From Pseudisothecium myosuroides (taxonomy: Eukaryota; Streptophyta; Bryopsida; Hypnales; Lembophyllaceae), in assembly GCA_951799445.1 (NCBI GenBank), contig OX637292.1, positions 19,967,296-20,031,295 of the forward strand: a stretch of 64,000 nt of DNA. The letters run 5' to 3'. A program made the position numbers and the translations under genes. The notes under the pieces are model-generated. The model saw only the letters and a list, made by a program, of their open reading frames with translations, was not told the origin of the DNA and ran no database searches. Positions 22,715 through 35,323 of the stretch are shown piece by piece. Each line of letters begins with the position of its first letter. Positions within the stretch are counted from its first letter, which is position 1.

Positions 22715-24115
22715 ACCTTCCATGTAATGCTGGGGAGGACATCATCTACTTTAGTATAGAGATCCACCCATTGCCCCATTTGAACATGATTGTCTTGACT
22801 AGTCAGTAAAAGTAACCATTTCTGGGGTATGTGTGAAATGAGGAACCGTCATTGCTGGAGCTCAAGGTCTGTTAGAGAGAAAGTAGTCGAGATCTCTGCC
22901 CATGGTCAAAAGTCCTGTCTATCTTTATCCCATAGGTCCACAATTGTTCTAAGGCCCATTTGAGCAAGCTCCCTTGCCCTCATGATTGTAAACTGGAAGT
23001 TGGAACCTGTGAAGCTTTTGGCCCACCATAAGCTAGTAGTCAATACTTCGTCTGTGTTGGTTGGCGGGACAAGGTCAATAAACTTGGCTAAATGTTTTCA
23101 AGCTGTCGTAATCCTATTCCATATTTGGGATCCCTGGATGACTGAGGGATTCTGTACCATGAGCCAAGCCTGTGAGGGAAACCAATAGCCTTCCTTTGGA
23201 TGTGGTTTCATTTTATTTATTCTATACCTTAGTAGGATTTTAAGGTTGGATATACCTGGATTGGTGGCAAAGAGGATCCACTTGACAAGAAGAGCTGTCA
23301 GTGAAACCTCGGGGTCAAGTAGCTTCAATCCTCCAATATCCTTGGGCAAACAACAATCATCCCAGTTAACCCTGGTGAGTGTCGTATGTTCGGTCCCACT
23401 CCACAAGTAGTTTTGAAGGCTTCCTCGTATGGCTCGAAGAGCTTGCAATGAGCCGCTCTAAATAGCAATGAAGTAGTAGAGAGTAGAGAGAAGAACCGCA
23501 TTAACCACCGTGACTCTACCAGCTAAGGAGAGGCGCAAGGTGCCCCAGTAAGCTAATTTCTTTGCTATCTTTTCTTGTAAAAAAACATCAATATCTGAGG
23601 TGTCAAGAGAGATCCCAAAAGGTGCACCAAGTAGCTTGGTTAAGGACCCTGGGGGAGCCTATGTTAGGTGAAATTGGTCTGTCCATTGCGGTCTCATATT
23701 CTTTGAGAACCAATACCCAATGCTCTTGGTCCAGTTGATGATGAGACTAGTAGCTGACCCAAATCGCTAGAGAAGAATGACGGTATTCCTAAGGTCACTT
23801 TCTTGTCCCCTAATAGACATACTAGTGTCATCTGCATATTGGGACATTAGCTGTTGTAAGTCACTATGAGGTAGATGAATGCCCTCAATCCTGCCCATAC
23901 TTTGCTTTGCCAAAGCGGCCATATTTAGAGCCTCCCCAACTAATAGGAAAAGATATGGTGCCAAGGGACACCCTTGTCTCACACCGCAGAAATAGGAAAA
24001 TGTGTGGTGGCTTTGCCATTAAGCAAAACTAATACTGAAGCATCATAGAGAAGCATCTTAACTAGATGTGAGAATGAGCTAGGAATACCAGACTTCTAGA
24101 TCCATCCATCTCAAT
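22715..24115 (-). pseudogene. LINE reverse transcriptase, inverted segment
   Basis: Read on the minus strand from 24115: GIPSSFSHLVKMLLYD, then RQGCPLAPYLFLLVGEALN, the catalytic box QYADDTS at about 23842, and after several frame breaks ALRAIRGSLQNYLWSG, VNWDDCCLPKDIGGLKLLD and WNRITTAW, ending at WVDLYTKVDDVLP near 22720. These are the palm, thumb and downstream linker of a plant L1 ORF2. The endonuclease and 5' part are missing. Stops and frameshifts make it inactive. Confidence 0.88.
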
Positions 24116-24119
24116 TAAA

Positions 24120-25110
24120 AGTATTCTCTCCACAATTGGATGCAGCTCTGGTAATAGTTGGCCCAACCTCCAAGCAACTCTCATTACTTAACCTCCCCCC
24201 TGAGAGGGTAGTTTATGAGGGTTTCATTCGAAGAGTTCAAGTTCTTAAATTTTGAAAGAAGATTGGTGGGACTCCCTCTCTCTTTTACTCAAGCGACATA
24301 CAGGCATTGGAGTTTGATCTTGGCCGTTGGCAGTGGGATAATGGTCATCAGCTGTCAACCTACACGACATCCATGGGTCGTCAACTCCTTACCAAGAATT
24401 GTCAACTCAAGTGGTCTATTCCCTCCAAGTAGCCGGGCCATCTTCCTCTTAACTTTCTACCTGATTGGCGGGATCTTTGGCACAAATCTAAATCTCAAAA
24501 GAAAGCAGCTTTCATGTGGTCTGTCTAGCACAACGCGGTGGCCGTTCATTCATGGAGGGCTCGCATCAAACCGGCTATTGATGTCAGATGCAATTGTTGC
24601 ATTGATAATGTAGAGGAGACACCAGTCCATAGATTTTACCAATGTTCCAGAGCTCAGGAGAATTGGGATTATGCACAGTTAATTCTCCATCACATTCGCG
24701 GTGAACCACCAGTGTTAGGTCCTCACACCTAGTTTAGTGCAACCCAATGCATCTTCGGCACTAGGCTTCCACGAAGATTCACCGATCTTAGGATCATTTG
24801 GACTCTGCTTCGAAACCAAGCTCTTTGGATCATATGGATTTCACGCAATAGTAAGGTTTTCGCTAATGCTTCATGGCCACTTGGCAATGGGCAACAAGCT
24901 TTGTAGGATGCTCTCTTAGATGCAGGTTGGGCGGTGCAGATTAAGGCTCAGTACGGAGCGCGTCATCACCCTCATCTGTCTGATGGGGTCCACACTAGGT
25001 TTGAGAGTATATGGCTTCAATCACCTGTCCTGGCTAGTAGGAGAGGTGATAAAGAGGTGTTCTGGAACAGGGTACGCCTTCCAGAGTGCTCCTTCATTTA
25101 GAGGGTTTCT
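24120..25110 (+). pseudogene. LINE ORF2 C-terminus with zf-RVT domain
   Basis: Plus-strand frames read RWQWDNGHQLSTYTTSMGR, then AAFMWSVWHNAVAVHSWRAR and IKPAIDVRCNCCIDNVEETP followed by VHRFYQCSRAQENW, the zinc-knuckle zf-RVT pattern C..C......H.F..C. The segment ALWIIWISRNSKVFAN follows, typical of the ORF2 end. A 3' tail of about 110 bp leads to poly(A) at 25217-25230. Frameshifts are present. Confidence 0.85.
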
Positions 25111-25244
25111 TTGGGTTCTCTTTCTGAGCTTATTTTGCTTTGCTCTCTTGTCCAACCTTCTTGGCTTGGTTGTTGTTCCTTGGTCTCTTTCTAATGTAGT
25201 GGGTCTTCCATTTGTTCAAAAAAAAAAAAAAAGTTAGATGAATT

Positions 25245-25674
25245 CATTATCAAATTCCAACCAACCTATTTTCAATATATTGAAGACTATTTTCAACATA
25301 TCAAAGAATACAAACAAATTCACAATTAATAGTACCAATAATGTTTTGTAGTTGAAACTAAATTCAAAGGTAATTAGGTAGATGAAAAATGGTCTAGAAC
25401 TCTGGATTCATTGGATTTGTAGAACATAATCCATTGATTATTAAATACACTTCCAAAAGGTCAACGGAAAAACACACCATGAGAATTAGAATAGCTCTTG
25501 AAGGATGTCTATACACGAGGCACATCGTGTCCATGAAAGTGTGATCATTCACTTTTATGATTGAAATCTTCATTATCAAAGAGGTACACCATCTAAGATG
25601 AAGTTGTGAAATTCTGAAGTCAATTATTTTGGTCTCTAGAATTGGTCTATTACCATCCTCACCTTAAAATATTA
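25245..25674. other. Intergenic sequence
   Basis: I see no gene or repeat boundary here. Confidence 0.5.
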
Positions 25675-25750
25675 CCTGTCTCAAAATAAAACCAGTGTTT
25701 CCTTTGCAAAATACAAAGGAAACACGGGTTTTATTCTGAGACAGAGGGAG
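25675..25750. mobile_element. Short Stowaway-like hairpin
   Basis: The right end reads, in reverse complement, CTCCCTCTGTCTCAGAATAA before a TA (25751-25752), the Stowaway terminus. The left arm CCTGTCTCAAAATAAAAC follows TA at 25673-25674 and lacks the outer CTCC. The arms pair almost to the centre (GTGTTTCCTTTG...CAAAGGAAACAC), so the element folds into one hairpin. Confidence 0.75.
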
Positions 25751-25836
25751 TACTCTGTACCAATATTTTTAAAGAACTCAATATCCCAGGTACTTTGCTA
25801 AGGGACCGAAGATTCGAATCTGCGAAGGAGTACGGT

Positions 25837-25854
25837 ACCCCACCCCACCCCACC
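25837..25854. repeat. (ACCCC)n microsatellite
   Basis: Three and a half units of the 5-bp repeat are present. Confidence 0.8.
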
Positions 25855-26282
25855 ACGACAAGCAACTTACATCTGAAACACGAGCACGTTGTCCTGGACG
25901 ACCTTATTGTGACGTTATAAATCGGTAGCAACTGGTATTACCGGTAGCTTGACAATTTTATAAAGTTCAGAAGCAAAGCACATATCTGGCACAACTCAAA
26001 AGACAGGGAACAAATACCAAAACTCAAGCACCCATGTAGTCTTGAAATATACAATTACAATTCAAACTGGGTGGGTTCGTTAAGTTCAGAAGACAGATTG
26101 TGGGTTACAAAATCATGGAACAATGACAAGAGATGAGATTTTCAAGTCGCCCAATGTAATTTGGATGTGACTGGCACGCAACATAAGCTCATACATACGA
26201 AAGCAAGTTTCACATTTCAGGATTGAGAGGATGGTAAAACTCCCAACCAGCCAACTCGAGCGTACAAATAATCTACGTTGAT

Positions 26283-28139
26283 TTATACGGCTGTGAACAC
26301 CTTCTTGTTTCCTCCGTCTGAAGCGCCCATGGGGATCACCTTGAGCACGTTGAATCTCACAGTCTTCGAGAGAGGCCTGAAGACAATCGAAAAATTCATT
26401 AGCACAAACAAACATTCGCTACTAATCTTCCCTTGAATTTGTAAAGAACGAAAAAACAATCTAAATCCATTGAACGTAAAGCCATACTCTTGTAAAACCC
26501 AACAACGTATCCACAATCAGATATGTGAACTAACCTGCACTGGCCGACGATGACCTTGTCGCCCTCCTTCACACGGAAAGCGGGGGAGACGTGGGCAGCC
26601 AAATTTGAGTGCCTCTTCTCGTACCTGAAAAGAAGTTAGATTTAATAACCAAAGGGAACCAGATTTATTATTAAAACTACCAGTAACTCCTAAAAAGATA
26701 TCCCATATTCGAATGGACAAGATATGTGCAAAAATACACAAATACTCAAAACTAAAACTATCGTTTCTAAATACACTCACCTCTGGTACTTCCTCACGAA
26801 GTGTAGGTAATCCCGCCGGATAGTGATGGTCCGGGTCATTTTGGTGCAGTTCACGGTTCCAGTGAGGATACGTCCTCGGATGGAGACATCTCCGGTGAAT
26901 GGGCACTTCTTGTCAATGTAGGTACCTGTAGGTAAAAGCTCACCTTATAAAACGATCACGAAAAGAGAGGACACAACGCCCTGTTTGACCATCTCACTCC
27001 AACTTATGTTGTAGGGCTTTGAGATTAAGTACAACGATTCCACTGTCTCCAAACCGCTACACTATCCACTAGCTCCTAAACAATTTAGACTATATACAAG
27101 CCGGTTAGTTGTGCCTAGCCCTCACTCAGGGCATACCTAGACATTAGGGGGAGTCCACCGCAACTCCCCCGGTGCGAATGCTGCTCACAGGACAACACCC
27201 CTGAAATGTACAGCATGGTACATTCTCTTCATAAAATACACATTACGGTGTCTACTTAAAATCACTCCGCCCAGTCGCCCCATTAGAAATAGGGCGACCA
27301 AAAGTCGAGTCTATAACTTCAAGCTTCTTAGGTCACAGTACAGAGGATATATAATGCACTTGACAGTGTAATGACAAAATTGAAATTAAAAAACGCTATT
27401 TTTGCCAGAAAATAACCAAAATTATGCGTGATGGATCGACCTAAAACACCGAATGCTTCAAAATAAAGCAGAAACAAAGGGCAGGCAGCAAAAGCGAAGA
27501 AGAATTCATACCTTCAATAGCTTCACGGGGAGTCTTGAAGCCAAGACCTACATTCTTCCAGAACCGCGTACCAGCCTTCCCCGGTGCCTTTCCCCTGGCT
27601 GAGGCCTTAGTGCTGTAGAAAATCCAAAAATAAAACAATTAACTCCAAAATGTATTTCCCTAATCTAAATGTATTTTCCTACTTTCTACATAATAGTCGC
27701 ATCATACGACGAGCACTAATAAAACAAAAAGATCGAAAGAAACACGATACTCTTTTTGCAATCTACATACTATCATTTGTCATTATGATGAGTCCCTCCT
27801 AACACAAAGTAATTAAAAGTACATACAAATCCTTATTCTTTTCCAGGCTAATTACAAGAACATAACCTAACCTCAAATCCAACAACACTCTGCCACAGAG
27901 CATGGGCGCAGGAAATCGTACCTGAGGAAGACCTTCTGCTGCTTCAAAAACGACTTCTCAGTCTGCAACCAACATTACAACCCCAAACAAAACCACAGTC
28001 AATAACGAGCACCGCAGACCAAACCCTAAACTGCGAATTACAAAACAAACATGATTTGTGATAGAAAATGTAAGGCGAAAAGCGAGAGATTATGTTGCAA
28101 GATGGTGCCCAAGATGGCGACGAGCACCTGCTCCGCCAT
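26283..28139 (-). CDS. RPS11: 40S ribosomal protein S11 (uS17)
   Basis: Six exons on the minus strand: 28139-28128, 27962-27922, 27612-27512, 26925-26781, 26624-26535 and 26376-26283. They give 160 residues, the usual length. The protein starts [19 protein letters not shown] and contains [39 protein letters not shown], the uS17 core [39 protein letters not shown] and the end [14 protein letters not shown]. It is a primary rRNA-binding component of the small subunit in the cytosol. Exon 1 codes only four residues. A telo-box (AAACCCTAA) lies in intron 1 at 28023-28031. All introns are GT-AG and phases agree. Intron 3 (26926-27511) is the longest. Confidence 0.96.
28023..28031. promoter_or_regulatory. 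Telo-box in RPS11 intron 1
   Basis: AAACCCTAA is the interstitial telomere motif common near transcription starts of plant ribosomal-protein genes. Its regulatory role here is inferred from family knowledge. Confidence 0.55.
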
Positions 28140-30204
28140 GGCGCTCGAGCTGCGAGGTGGATGAGCGAGCGAGCGAGGCGAAAGACGCACGACGCGAGGC
28201 GAAGGCGAAGGTGCAAAATGCGAAAGAGAAAGAAAGTTGACGTCGCGCGGCTCTTAGGGCTACTGCCAGGAGGACGACACAATTAGGGCACGGCAGTTAC
28301 GCGGTGGAATACAGTCTCGACGGCGATGGTTCATTAACTTAGCGTTGTAATTAGGGTATAGCCCATGACCAGCGGTGGTTTTTTACCGGCCAATATTCGA
28401 AATTTTAGGAGATTTTTTTTATTTTTTTTAAAAATTTTTTGTCGAAACTCATTTTCTGGGTGGAAAGAATGAAATTTGGTCGCCCAACAATGGATGATAA
28501 TTCTTGAGATATAGAAGATATCATCACAATTGAATGAATAAAGTACAAATTTGTAGATGATACATGATTTCTATCCAAAAATGGCTATGTGGTACTTCGT
28601 CATTTTTGAAATAAATACGGGGTTTCCAAATATACTTGTCTCAAATTAAATTCGAAATTGGCTCTCCACAACTTGATAGACAACAACTGAAGCTACTTCA
28701 AATACCTTGAAGCAAAAGAATTTGCAAATATTACTCCAAAGACTATATAGCAATTTGATCCTTACAAAGGGAATCAAAATGCAACCTTTAATCAAACAAA
28801 GGCAAAGAATTCAATCCAAAACTATACAAAACCTGCTACTAACAAATTTCTTGTTGAGAATTTTCTGGAGTTGAATCATAAGACATTGTCGGAATTAAAT
28901 ATAGATGACATCAATGAACATCATTGCACCCACATTGATTGAAGAATGATCAAAATTAATACCACTGGAGTACTTTCGAAAAGGGCAAAAATTTATCACT
29001 TTTGCCATTTGTTTTCAACTTCACTTTTGACTTCCATTCTTTCACACCTAGTGGGATTTAATAGAAGCTACAATATCTCTGCAATCCTTTGAAAATAAGA
29101 ATAGCTCATGCATTAATCTAGCCATTTTTAGGCCCCCCGAATGTATTTCAAGATGGAGGTAGTGTATTTTATTGTAGCCATTTAAGATAAATTTAAAATC
29201 CTTAGGAATAACACTACAACCATCTATCTATTATTGTATTTGTTAGTTATGATTGACAAAAATTATTTTTGAAAGTAGATGCCAAAATCTTTGGTAAAAT
29301 ATGTTTTCAAAAAATACTTTTTTGTATGGATAAGAAAAGGAAAATGACTACTTTCAAACATCTAGCAAATCACATTATCCAACTTTAATTAATGGTTTGG
29401 TTGGAATTAATTACACTGGATATAAGTAGATTAAGTGTACATTATTACAACCTTCCATTACAATTTCATCCATTTGGATGTTCATGTATTCATCCTTACA
29501 TATTTTCATCCAAAATTTGAAAACATTCTTTGAATTCCAAATTAGTTCTAATAAATTACAAAATGCAAAAAGGTGCGGTGCGGTGCTTTACCAGTGTAAT
29601 TTAGGTGCACCTAAAATTTTTCAAATTAACATTTGAATACACTGTGAATGTTTTGGGTTATTACAAATCACTCATGTAGCAATGAAGGTCAAGATGAAAA
29701 TAATATTTTCAACTATATTTATACATTTGGATAAAATACTTAAATAATATTGAATTAACGTATGTGAAGGTCTGATCCGGCAGTCAGGTGCTGGAATTGA
29801 GTTTCCATGTCAAATTCTCAGGGGTCCACATCACTTCAGACCATTCACATGATGACATGTGTCACTTTTCCCCCAAAAATGACTTAATTTCTGCTCAATT
29901 TGACCTTCATGTAGGGTATTGACAAATTTCTTGTCTTAGCAAACAAAATGTTACCCTCAAAAAACTTATAGTTTCCATATCCTTATTGTGGATGTTTGGA
30001 TAAAGTCAATTTTGGACAACAAATCTACAAAAGAAATTTCCTTACTTGAATGTGGTTATTATAAAATTGTCTTAAGTTTATTTAGGATCTTGATGTAAGT
30101 TGTTGAGAATTGAGGGGATTCAAAATACTCGTTGCATACATTTTTAGAACAAAATAAGACTGAATTTTCAAGTGCTTGACAATGGAGGTAACTGAAACTT
30201 TATA
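28140..30204. other. RPS11 upstream region and AT-rich intergenic sequence
   Basis: The first roughly 200 bp are GC-rich and hold the RPS11 5' UTR and promoter. The remainder is AT-rich with no gene. A short GTGCGGTGCGGTGC run lies near 29573. Confidence 0.5.
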
Positions 30205-30444
30205 CAGTAGAACCTCTCTAAACTGATTGATCTCGGACTAGTCTGACAAATTGGTTCATAGAGGTTTAGTAGTAGAACCTCTCTAAGCTGATCAGTCCCG
30301 AACCAGTCTGACAGATTGGTTCATAGAGGTTTATTGACTTAGAGAGGGTCATTTTTAGTCATAGCCTTTGTTATGTGGCCTAGTCCGAGACCGGTCTGAA
30401 ATGATTAATTTACAGAGGTTTATCAACTTAGAGAGGTTCTACTC
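30205..30444. mobile_element. Emigrant/pogo-like MITE with duplicated left end
   Basis: The left end CAGTAGAACCTCTCTAA and right end (reverse complement GAGTAGAACCTCTCTAAG) are flanked by TA (30203-30204, 30445-30446). The first roughly 62 bp, with AGTAGAACCTCTCTAA and GGTTCATAGAGGTTTA, are tandemly repeated at about 30271-30332. The termini closely resemble Arabidopsis Emigrant ends; mobilisation by a pogo-like transposase is inferred. Confidence 0.82.
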
Positions 30445-30446
30445 TA

Positions 30447-31137
30447 GTTTGTTCATATCTTGTGCATGAATGAACAATGAATTCCCAAGTACCTACATTG
30501 ACAAGCTCAAAATATTGAAATACACTATATAGGGATACTATTTTTTGGATAAACTACCCCATATAAAATCAAATTACACTATGACTTCACCAATTGACCA
30601 TAACTCAATGATGTAGACATAGCATTAATAAAGTCGCACACAAAAAAATGGATGAAAATTATCTGCATTTCAATATGAAATAAGGGTGTTTGAGCATCCA
30701 AAGAACACTTTTCCCCCTCAGGCGTCCTTCCAAGGGTCCGTGTCCGCATATCATGTCTACCAAAATCCTAGCCCAAAGCACTACTGTAGTTGATTGTATT
30801 GCAAGTGACCTCAGTCAGTCCGATATATCATTCCAAATCAATTGATATTGATTAACGCAAAACCAGTAATCACACTGGAGATGTACATTACATATTTTTT
30901 CCACCAGACATTTGGTAGTACAGAACTGAAGCCCAATGTCACAACCTACAAGCCGAATAGAAAAGAAAAAGAAAGAGGAGTAATACTACAAGATAAGGAG
31001 TAATAAATTTCTGCCTTGATACTCCAATATTCTTTCCCGAATACGTCATGCAATTCGCCACTTCAAATATATAAATAGCTATCACATCATTGAAGGAAGA
31101 TAAAACCTTGTGGGAAGTCTGAAAGAGAATTTTCTAA
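30447..31137. other. Intergenic sequence and 3' UTR of the next gene
   Basis: No gene is supported. The last part should contain the 3' UTR of the minus-strand membrane-protein gene. Confidence 0.5.
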
Positions 31138-34100
31138 CTAATCCAATTTCAATCCGGAATAGAGCAGCGAGTCCCTCGTCAAAGGCATCGTAAACATGCA
31201 GCAAGTCTGCAGCACCAACATACATATTGCTTAGAATTTGCAACCGCTTCCATAAGAAGCTAGAGTGCCCATTAATTCTGCTCAAGACTATAGCTTTTAG
31301 AAAATACACGTAACTTAACCTCATTTCAATTGATATAATGTTACAAGAAAGTTAAATTGGGTTCGTCAATAAGTCAGTCCACGAAACGAAAATTTGAGGA
31401 AGCTAACTGAGGATATAGACATCATGTTAGTAAATCTTCACAAAAGCGCCTCCAACAAACATAGATATTATGGAAAAAATTGCAGAGATGCGAATGCAGA
31501 GGCAAAACATACCGAGAGGAGAAGAGCCACGATCAAAATAATTACAGTAAAGAAAACAACAGCTTGGTTTCCCAGTTTCAAGACCCTCTGGTCAGGATCG
31601 GTCTCATTTCCAGCTGCTGGAGCTGCAGCCGCAACTTGCAAGATCCGCACTTGCCTTTTGCGGGTCGTGATCTCAAAATCATTGTCATCCTTAGTGAAGG
31701 TGAAGACACCGACGAGTTTTTCTGTCAGAACAGTGTCAAGAGCCCAAACTGAGAACTTAAGGAGATACAAGATTAAGCTGAACTGGACTGAAGAAAAATG
31801 GAGGGGCACTTCCCACGTACTGACAGACCGCACGACTGATATCAATCTAATAAGTGGGGTGAGAGAGTGGTCAGACTGATATCAGTCTGGCCGTTGGATC
31901 GATATGAGTCTGGCAGTCTACCGATACATGAAAGTGCCGTAATCTTGTACAAGCCACAACTAATTAATATACAATGGTGAGAAGAAATTAAGATTGCAGT
32001 GATCTGAACTTTAATATCAACAATCTCAATGATACAACATTATGTAAACATAGGTTCAATTTCCGAAGGAGCTAAAACAGTACTACACAACAGATATTCT
32101 TAACTCCAAGACTAATAGAAAGTATTCCCACAGAAAATACTTCCTAAATCAAGTGGTCACCACCTAAACCAGATTTTTAATGCTAGTAGAAATGAAATTA
32201 AAAACAGATAACAATGGCTGCCTCCAACAACCACATGTCCCATGTGTCATGACAAAATCAGTCCCACAGGCATACACACATCCAAACCCAATATCAGCTA
32301 ATTTTCTGCATGGGCAAAAGCTGAAAAAAATCTCACCATTGTAGTTTGTCTGCAAAAACTCTAGGGCCTGGTTAATTGAATAAAGCACAAACTTGGAAGC
32401 AAGCTGAGTCGGCTGTCCACTTCCATAAACCTTCCGCAACTCCTGAGAATCACAAAGGACAACCTCATCAGTTCAGCGAGAAATCTCCAGCCATGCTGCG
32501 ATTCCTCTGCACATTCTAGGAAAACATCAACATGTATTATTTTCAATTTAAATAAACAAGAGCTAGGTACAAAACTAGGTAGCAGATATTTAAAGTGGAA
32601 AACAACAAATAATTTCAATGTACAAACCCAGACACCAGAAACATTTACTATAAATCAGCTCCAATGTACTGCTTTTTATATTGACGTCAAAAAAGCGAAC
32701 CTCAATCCCGTTAAAAGTGCCGAAATAGAGGTCTGCTGGCCGTTCAAGGTCTCCAGCATGCTGTGATGCAACTGCCCGCTGCATATTTCTTAATATACCC
32801 ATGAACTCTTTGAAGAAAAGGTGGTCAGCATTCTGCACACAAAATACTACTTTCAATGCCTCCACGAAAACCCTCGATTAACTCCAAAATAACTGGGGTG
32901 CACAAAGAGAGCCCACATTGATGATGAAATAGATACGAAGGTTACAAAAACAATAAAAAATTTGCAGGAGACATAATCTAACCAGGTCTCTCAAGCTTAA
33001 AAAGTATAACTAACTTACCTTCGACATATCCAGAGAGAAGGATTCGCCATTGCTCAGATCCCATGATATCGTAGTCACTGTATTAGAGTCCCCATCCAAG
33101 TTGTAGGATGCACTCATAAATGCAAGCTCCTGAAAGACCCAGGAAATTCGAAGTACATACATTAATAATTATCGAATCTAAACTCACTGCTGATTTGATA
33201 CACAAAGCGCGTGCTCCAGTTTGCAAGATAGATGGTAGAATTACATGATCAAATCCCTGAAAAAGATGATTCCCAAACTCCAATTATCAGAAATGCTAGT
33301 ATTAAGAGGAGAAGAAGAATAAGTGAAACATACCAAGTCTTGCTCGGTGACCTTAGCATGTAAATCCACAGCATCCAAGTTGGTCAATAAGTGAACATTC
33401 ACATCATCGCCTGACAAAAATCAATCCAATATTCATTTAAAGAAAACCCATAAGAAAATTCACATGGCTCAAAAAAAGGACGCAATGCCTAAAGCACAAG
33501 AACAGCTGTCTCACAAAATGTAAAAACAATGACAAAAATATAGCCAATAACAACGCTAGGAAGAACAGACAATGAATAGAACGAAACCAGAATACAGGGT
33601 TGAGGAGCAAAAAGATACCAGAGATTTGGTTAAAGTGAGAAATTTCTGCCCCCAAAGTACGTTGTTGATACGATTTAACGCCAAGCAAATTCAGAGTTTC
33701 TCCGTTGCTTATAACATCTGTTCAGAACAAAAACTTCAAGTTACATATCGCTCATAAAATTAAGAAAACAAAAAAAATCACAAAATATACCTCAGACACA
33801 AATGTGCGGCTCTCACCAGACTCAACTCCGCCAATATTGAGTGAAAGAACAGCTCGCGGCCGATGAAATGGGCTAGGCGAAACCACAGAGTCGAGCTGCC
33901 ACGAAAACCACCTTGTTAAAATTGTCATTCCACTGGACGCCATTAAAGTAATATTTCCCTCAACAATAATACCTTGGGGAAAATCAAAATATTTTTAAAA
34001 CCCTAAATCCTAGTCTAGACGAATATTACGTCACTGATAGCAGAGCTCACAAATGCTCATAGAAGTAATTCACATGCAAGCTACTACGAGAACAAACCTT

Positions 34101-35323
34101 GGCGGCAACGTTTTCATCGACCCGAAGATCTGGAACTACTCCAAGAAGCACTGCCAATGAGGTTGCGACATCGTCGAATGAGAACACCTGCATAAACTCC
34201 AAATACTTGCTTAAGAACCAAGTTAACTGCAGAAAATGATAAAATGTATTGAGAAACAGCTCTGGGAGGGTTCATCCGGTATACAAGAGCATCTGTAGTA
34301 CTGAGCCCACTAAGGATTCTCATCAAAACTTGACCTATTCCCTTGTAAGTAATAGAGAATGATGTCTTCTGTTCCACAAAATTTGACCAGATTAAAATCA
34401 TTAACTTCCAATATCACTTTCTTATCAAGCCGCATGCATTCTTATAAACAGAGAAGCTCAATACTTTTGCAGAACAATAATCTACACGTTCCTGATAAAA
34501 GTATTTCAAGTCAACTCCTCGCTTTTTCTCCACACACGATATGCATATGAATAAATACCTCTCCTTCCGTAGAAGGTGTTTTTCTTAGATGCTCTGGCCT
34601 GATACTGCTGTCCACAAAGATGACTGAACCATCTGCCTGAAGATTCCAACAAAAATCCTCATATAAGTTCCACTACTTTGGTAGAAAAATATCCCGAAAT
34701 GGACTTGCGTCACCATAGAAACATGCAATACACCAATACGAAAGCTGGACATTAAGCATTTCAAGGCAGCTAAAACGGCCCAAGGTTCCATCATCGCTGC
34801 AAAATAAATATCGACACCAAATCGTCTCATTCTATACCCAAAACCATTCACCACTGCTGATATCATCTCAATTAGATTCAAAACCCAACCCTAAACTCCC
34901 TGCAGGCAAATAATCCATTGACCACAAGCTAAATCTTCCTTTTCCAAAACAGGAAAATACGTGACATGACACCAACTTAAAAAGAAGCAAGAGTTTCAAA
35001 ATCACTCAAACTAGAATAAATTCGACGTCACCATTGATTCCTCGGAAAACACAGTCACACACTTCTTCCAACTAGAAGGAATAAATCTCATACAAACGAC
35101 AGCCTTAAGTCAATTCCAAAGAGCCAAAGAGCGGCTAATTCAGAAATCCTTACTTTATCTTCGAAGAATATCTTGTTAAATCCTCTCTAGTAAGCTAAAA
35201 CACGACATCCAATTTCTCCGCGAAATTCGTAAAAGATTATACCTGTAAGCCTGACACGGTGATCAGTTGCAGGAGCAGCAGAGAAAAGACGAAAACGCCG
35301 CTACAACGGCTGAGACTCGCCAT
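31138..35323 (-). CDS. Conserved plant type I membrane protein, function unknown
   Basis: Twelve minus-strand exons close in frame to 408 residues: 35323-35243, 34636-34559, 34187-34098, 33895-33817, 33717-33619, 33410-33334, 33256-33188, 33129-33019, 32832-32701, 32442-32337, 31748-31513 and 31206-31138. Residues 1-26 are a signal peptide (FVFSLLLLQLITVSGLQ), followed by ADGSVIFVDSS, LAVLLGVVPDLRV, PSPFHRPRAVLSLNIGG, RPADLYFGTFNGIE and, near the C-terminus, one membrane helix (AVVFFTVIILIVALLLS). A short tail ends MPLTRDSLLYSGLKLD. From memory this matches a single-copy plant family of secretory membrane proteins (I believe called DUF7794), in which PNPFDRP and MPLTRDTLLYS are conserved. No enzymatic motif is visible. 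Most of the protein should be lumenal or extracellular, with about 20 residues in the cytosol. Confidence 0.85.

Larger units (their letters stand above)
22700..25244. mobile_element. L1-type LINE with internal inversion and target-site duplication
   Basis: A 15-bp direct repeat (AAAGTTGGATGAATT at 22700-22714, AAAGTTAGATGAATT at 25230-25244, one mismatch) brackets the element. A poly(A) run ends at the right copy. From 22715 to about 24115 the LINE reads on the minus strand (reverse transcriptase onward). From about 24120 to 25229 it reads on the plus strand (end of ORF2 and 3' tail). The two parts are consecutive in a LINE ORF2, not overlapping. Together they form one 5'-truncated insertion with its upstream half inverted. 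Confidence 0.88.

Noticed and set aside
22715..25229. Two independent LINE fragments
   Set aside because: One target-site duplication and one poly(A) enclose both, and the coding parts are consecutive.
25800..25870. Possible tRNA (GATTCGAATC resembles a T-loop)
   Set aside because: No matching acceptor, D or anticodon arms can be drawn around it.
28058..28286. Short Arg-rich plus-strand frames over the RPS11 start
   Set aside because: They are antisense shadows of RPS11 exon 1 and GC-rich 5' sequence.
33791..33816. Donor at GAG/GTATAT for exon 4 of the membrane protein
   Set aside because: It leaves a one-base phase error with the next exon. The donor TCTG/GTGAGA at 33816 restores the frame.
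34114..34401. Minus-strand frame KTSFSITYKGIGQVLMRIL as an extra exon of the membrane protein
   Set aside because: Exon 2 (ending 34559) joins the exon at 34187 in phase and in the order remembered for the family. The extra frame runs into the exon in a different phase and lies in intron 2.
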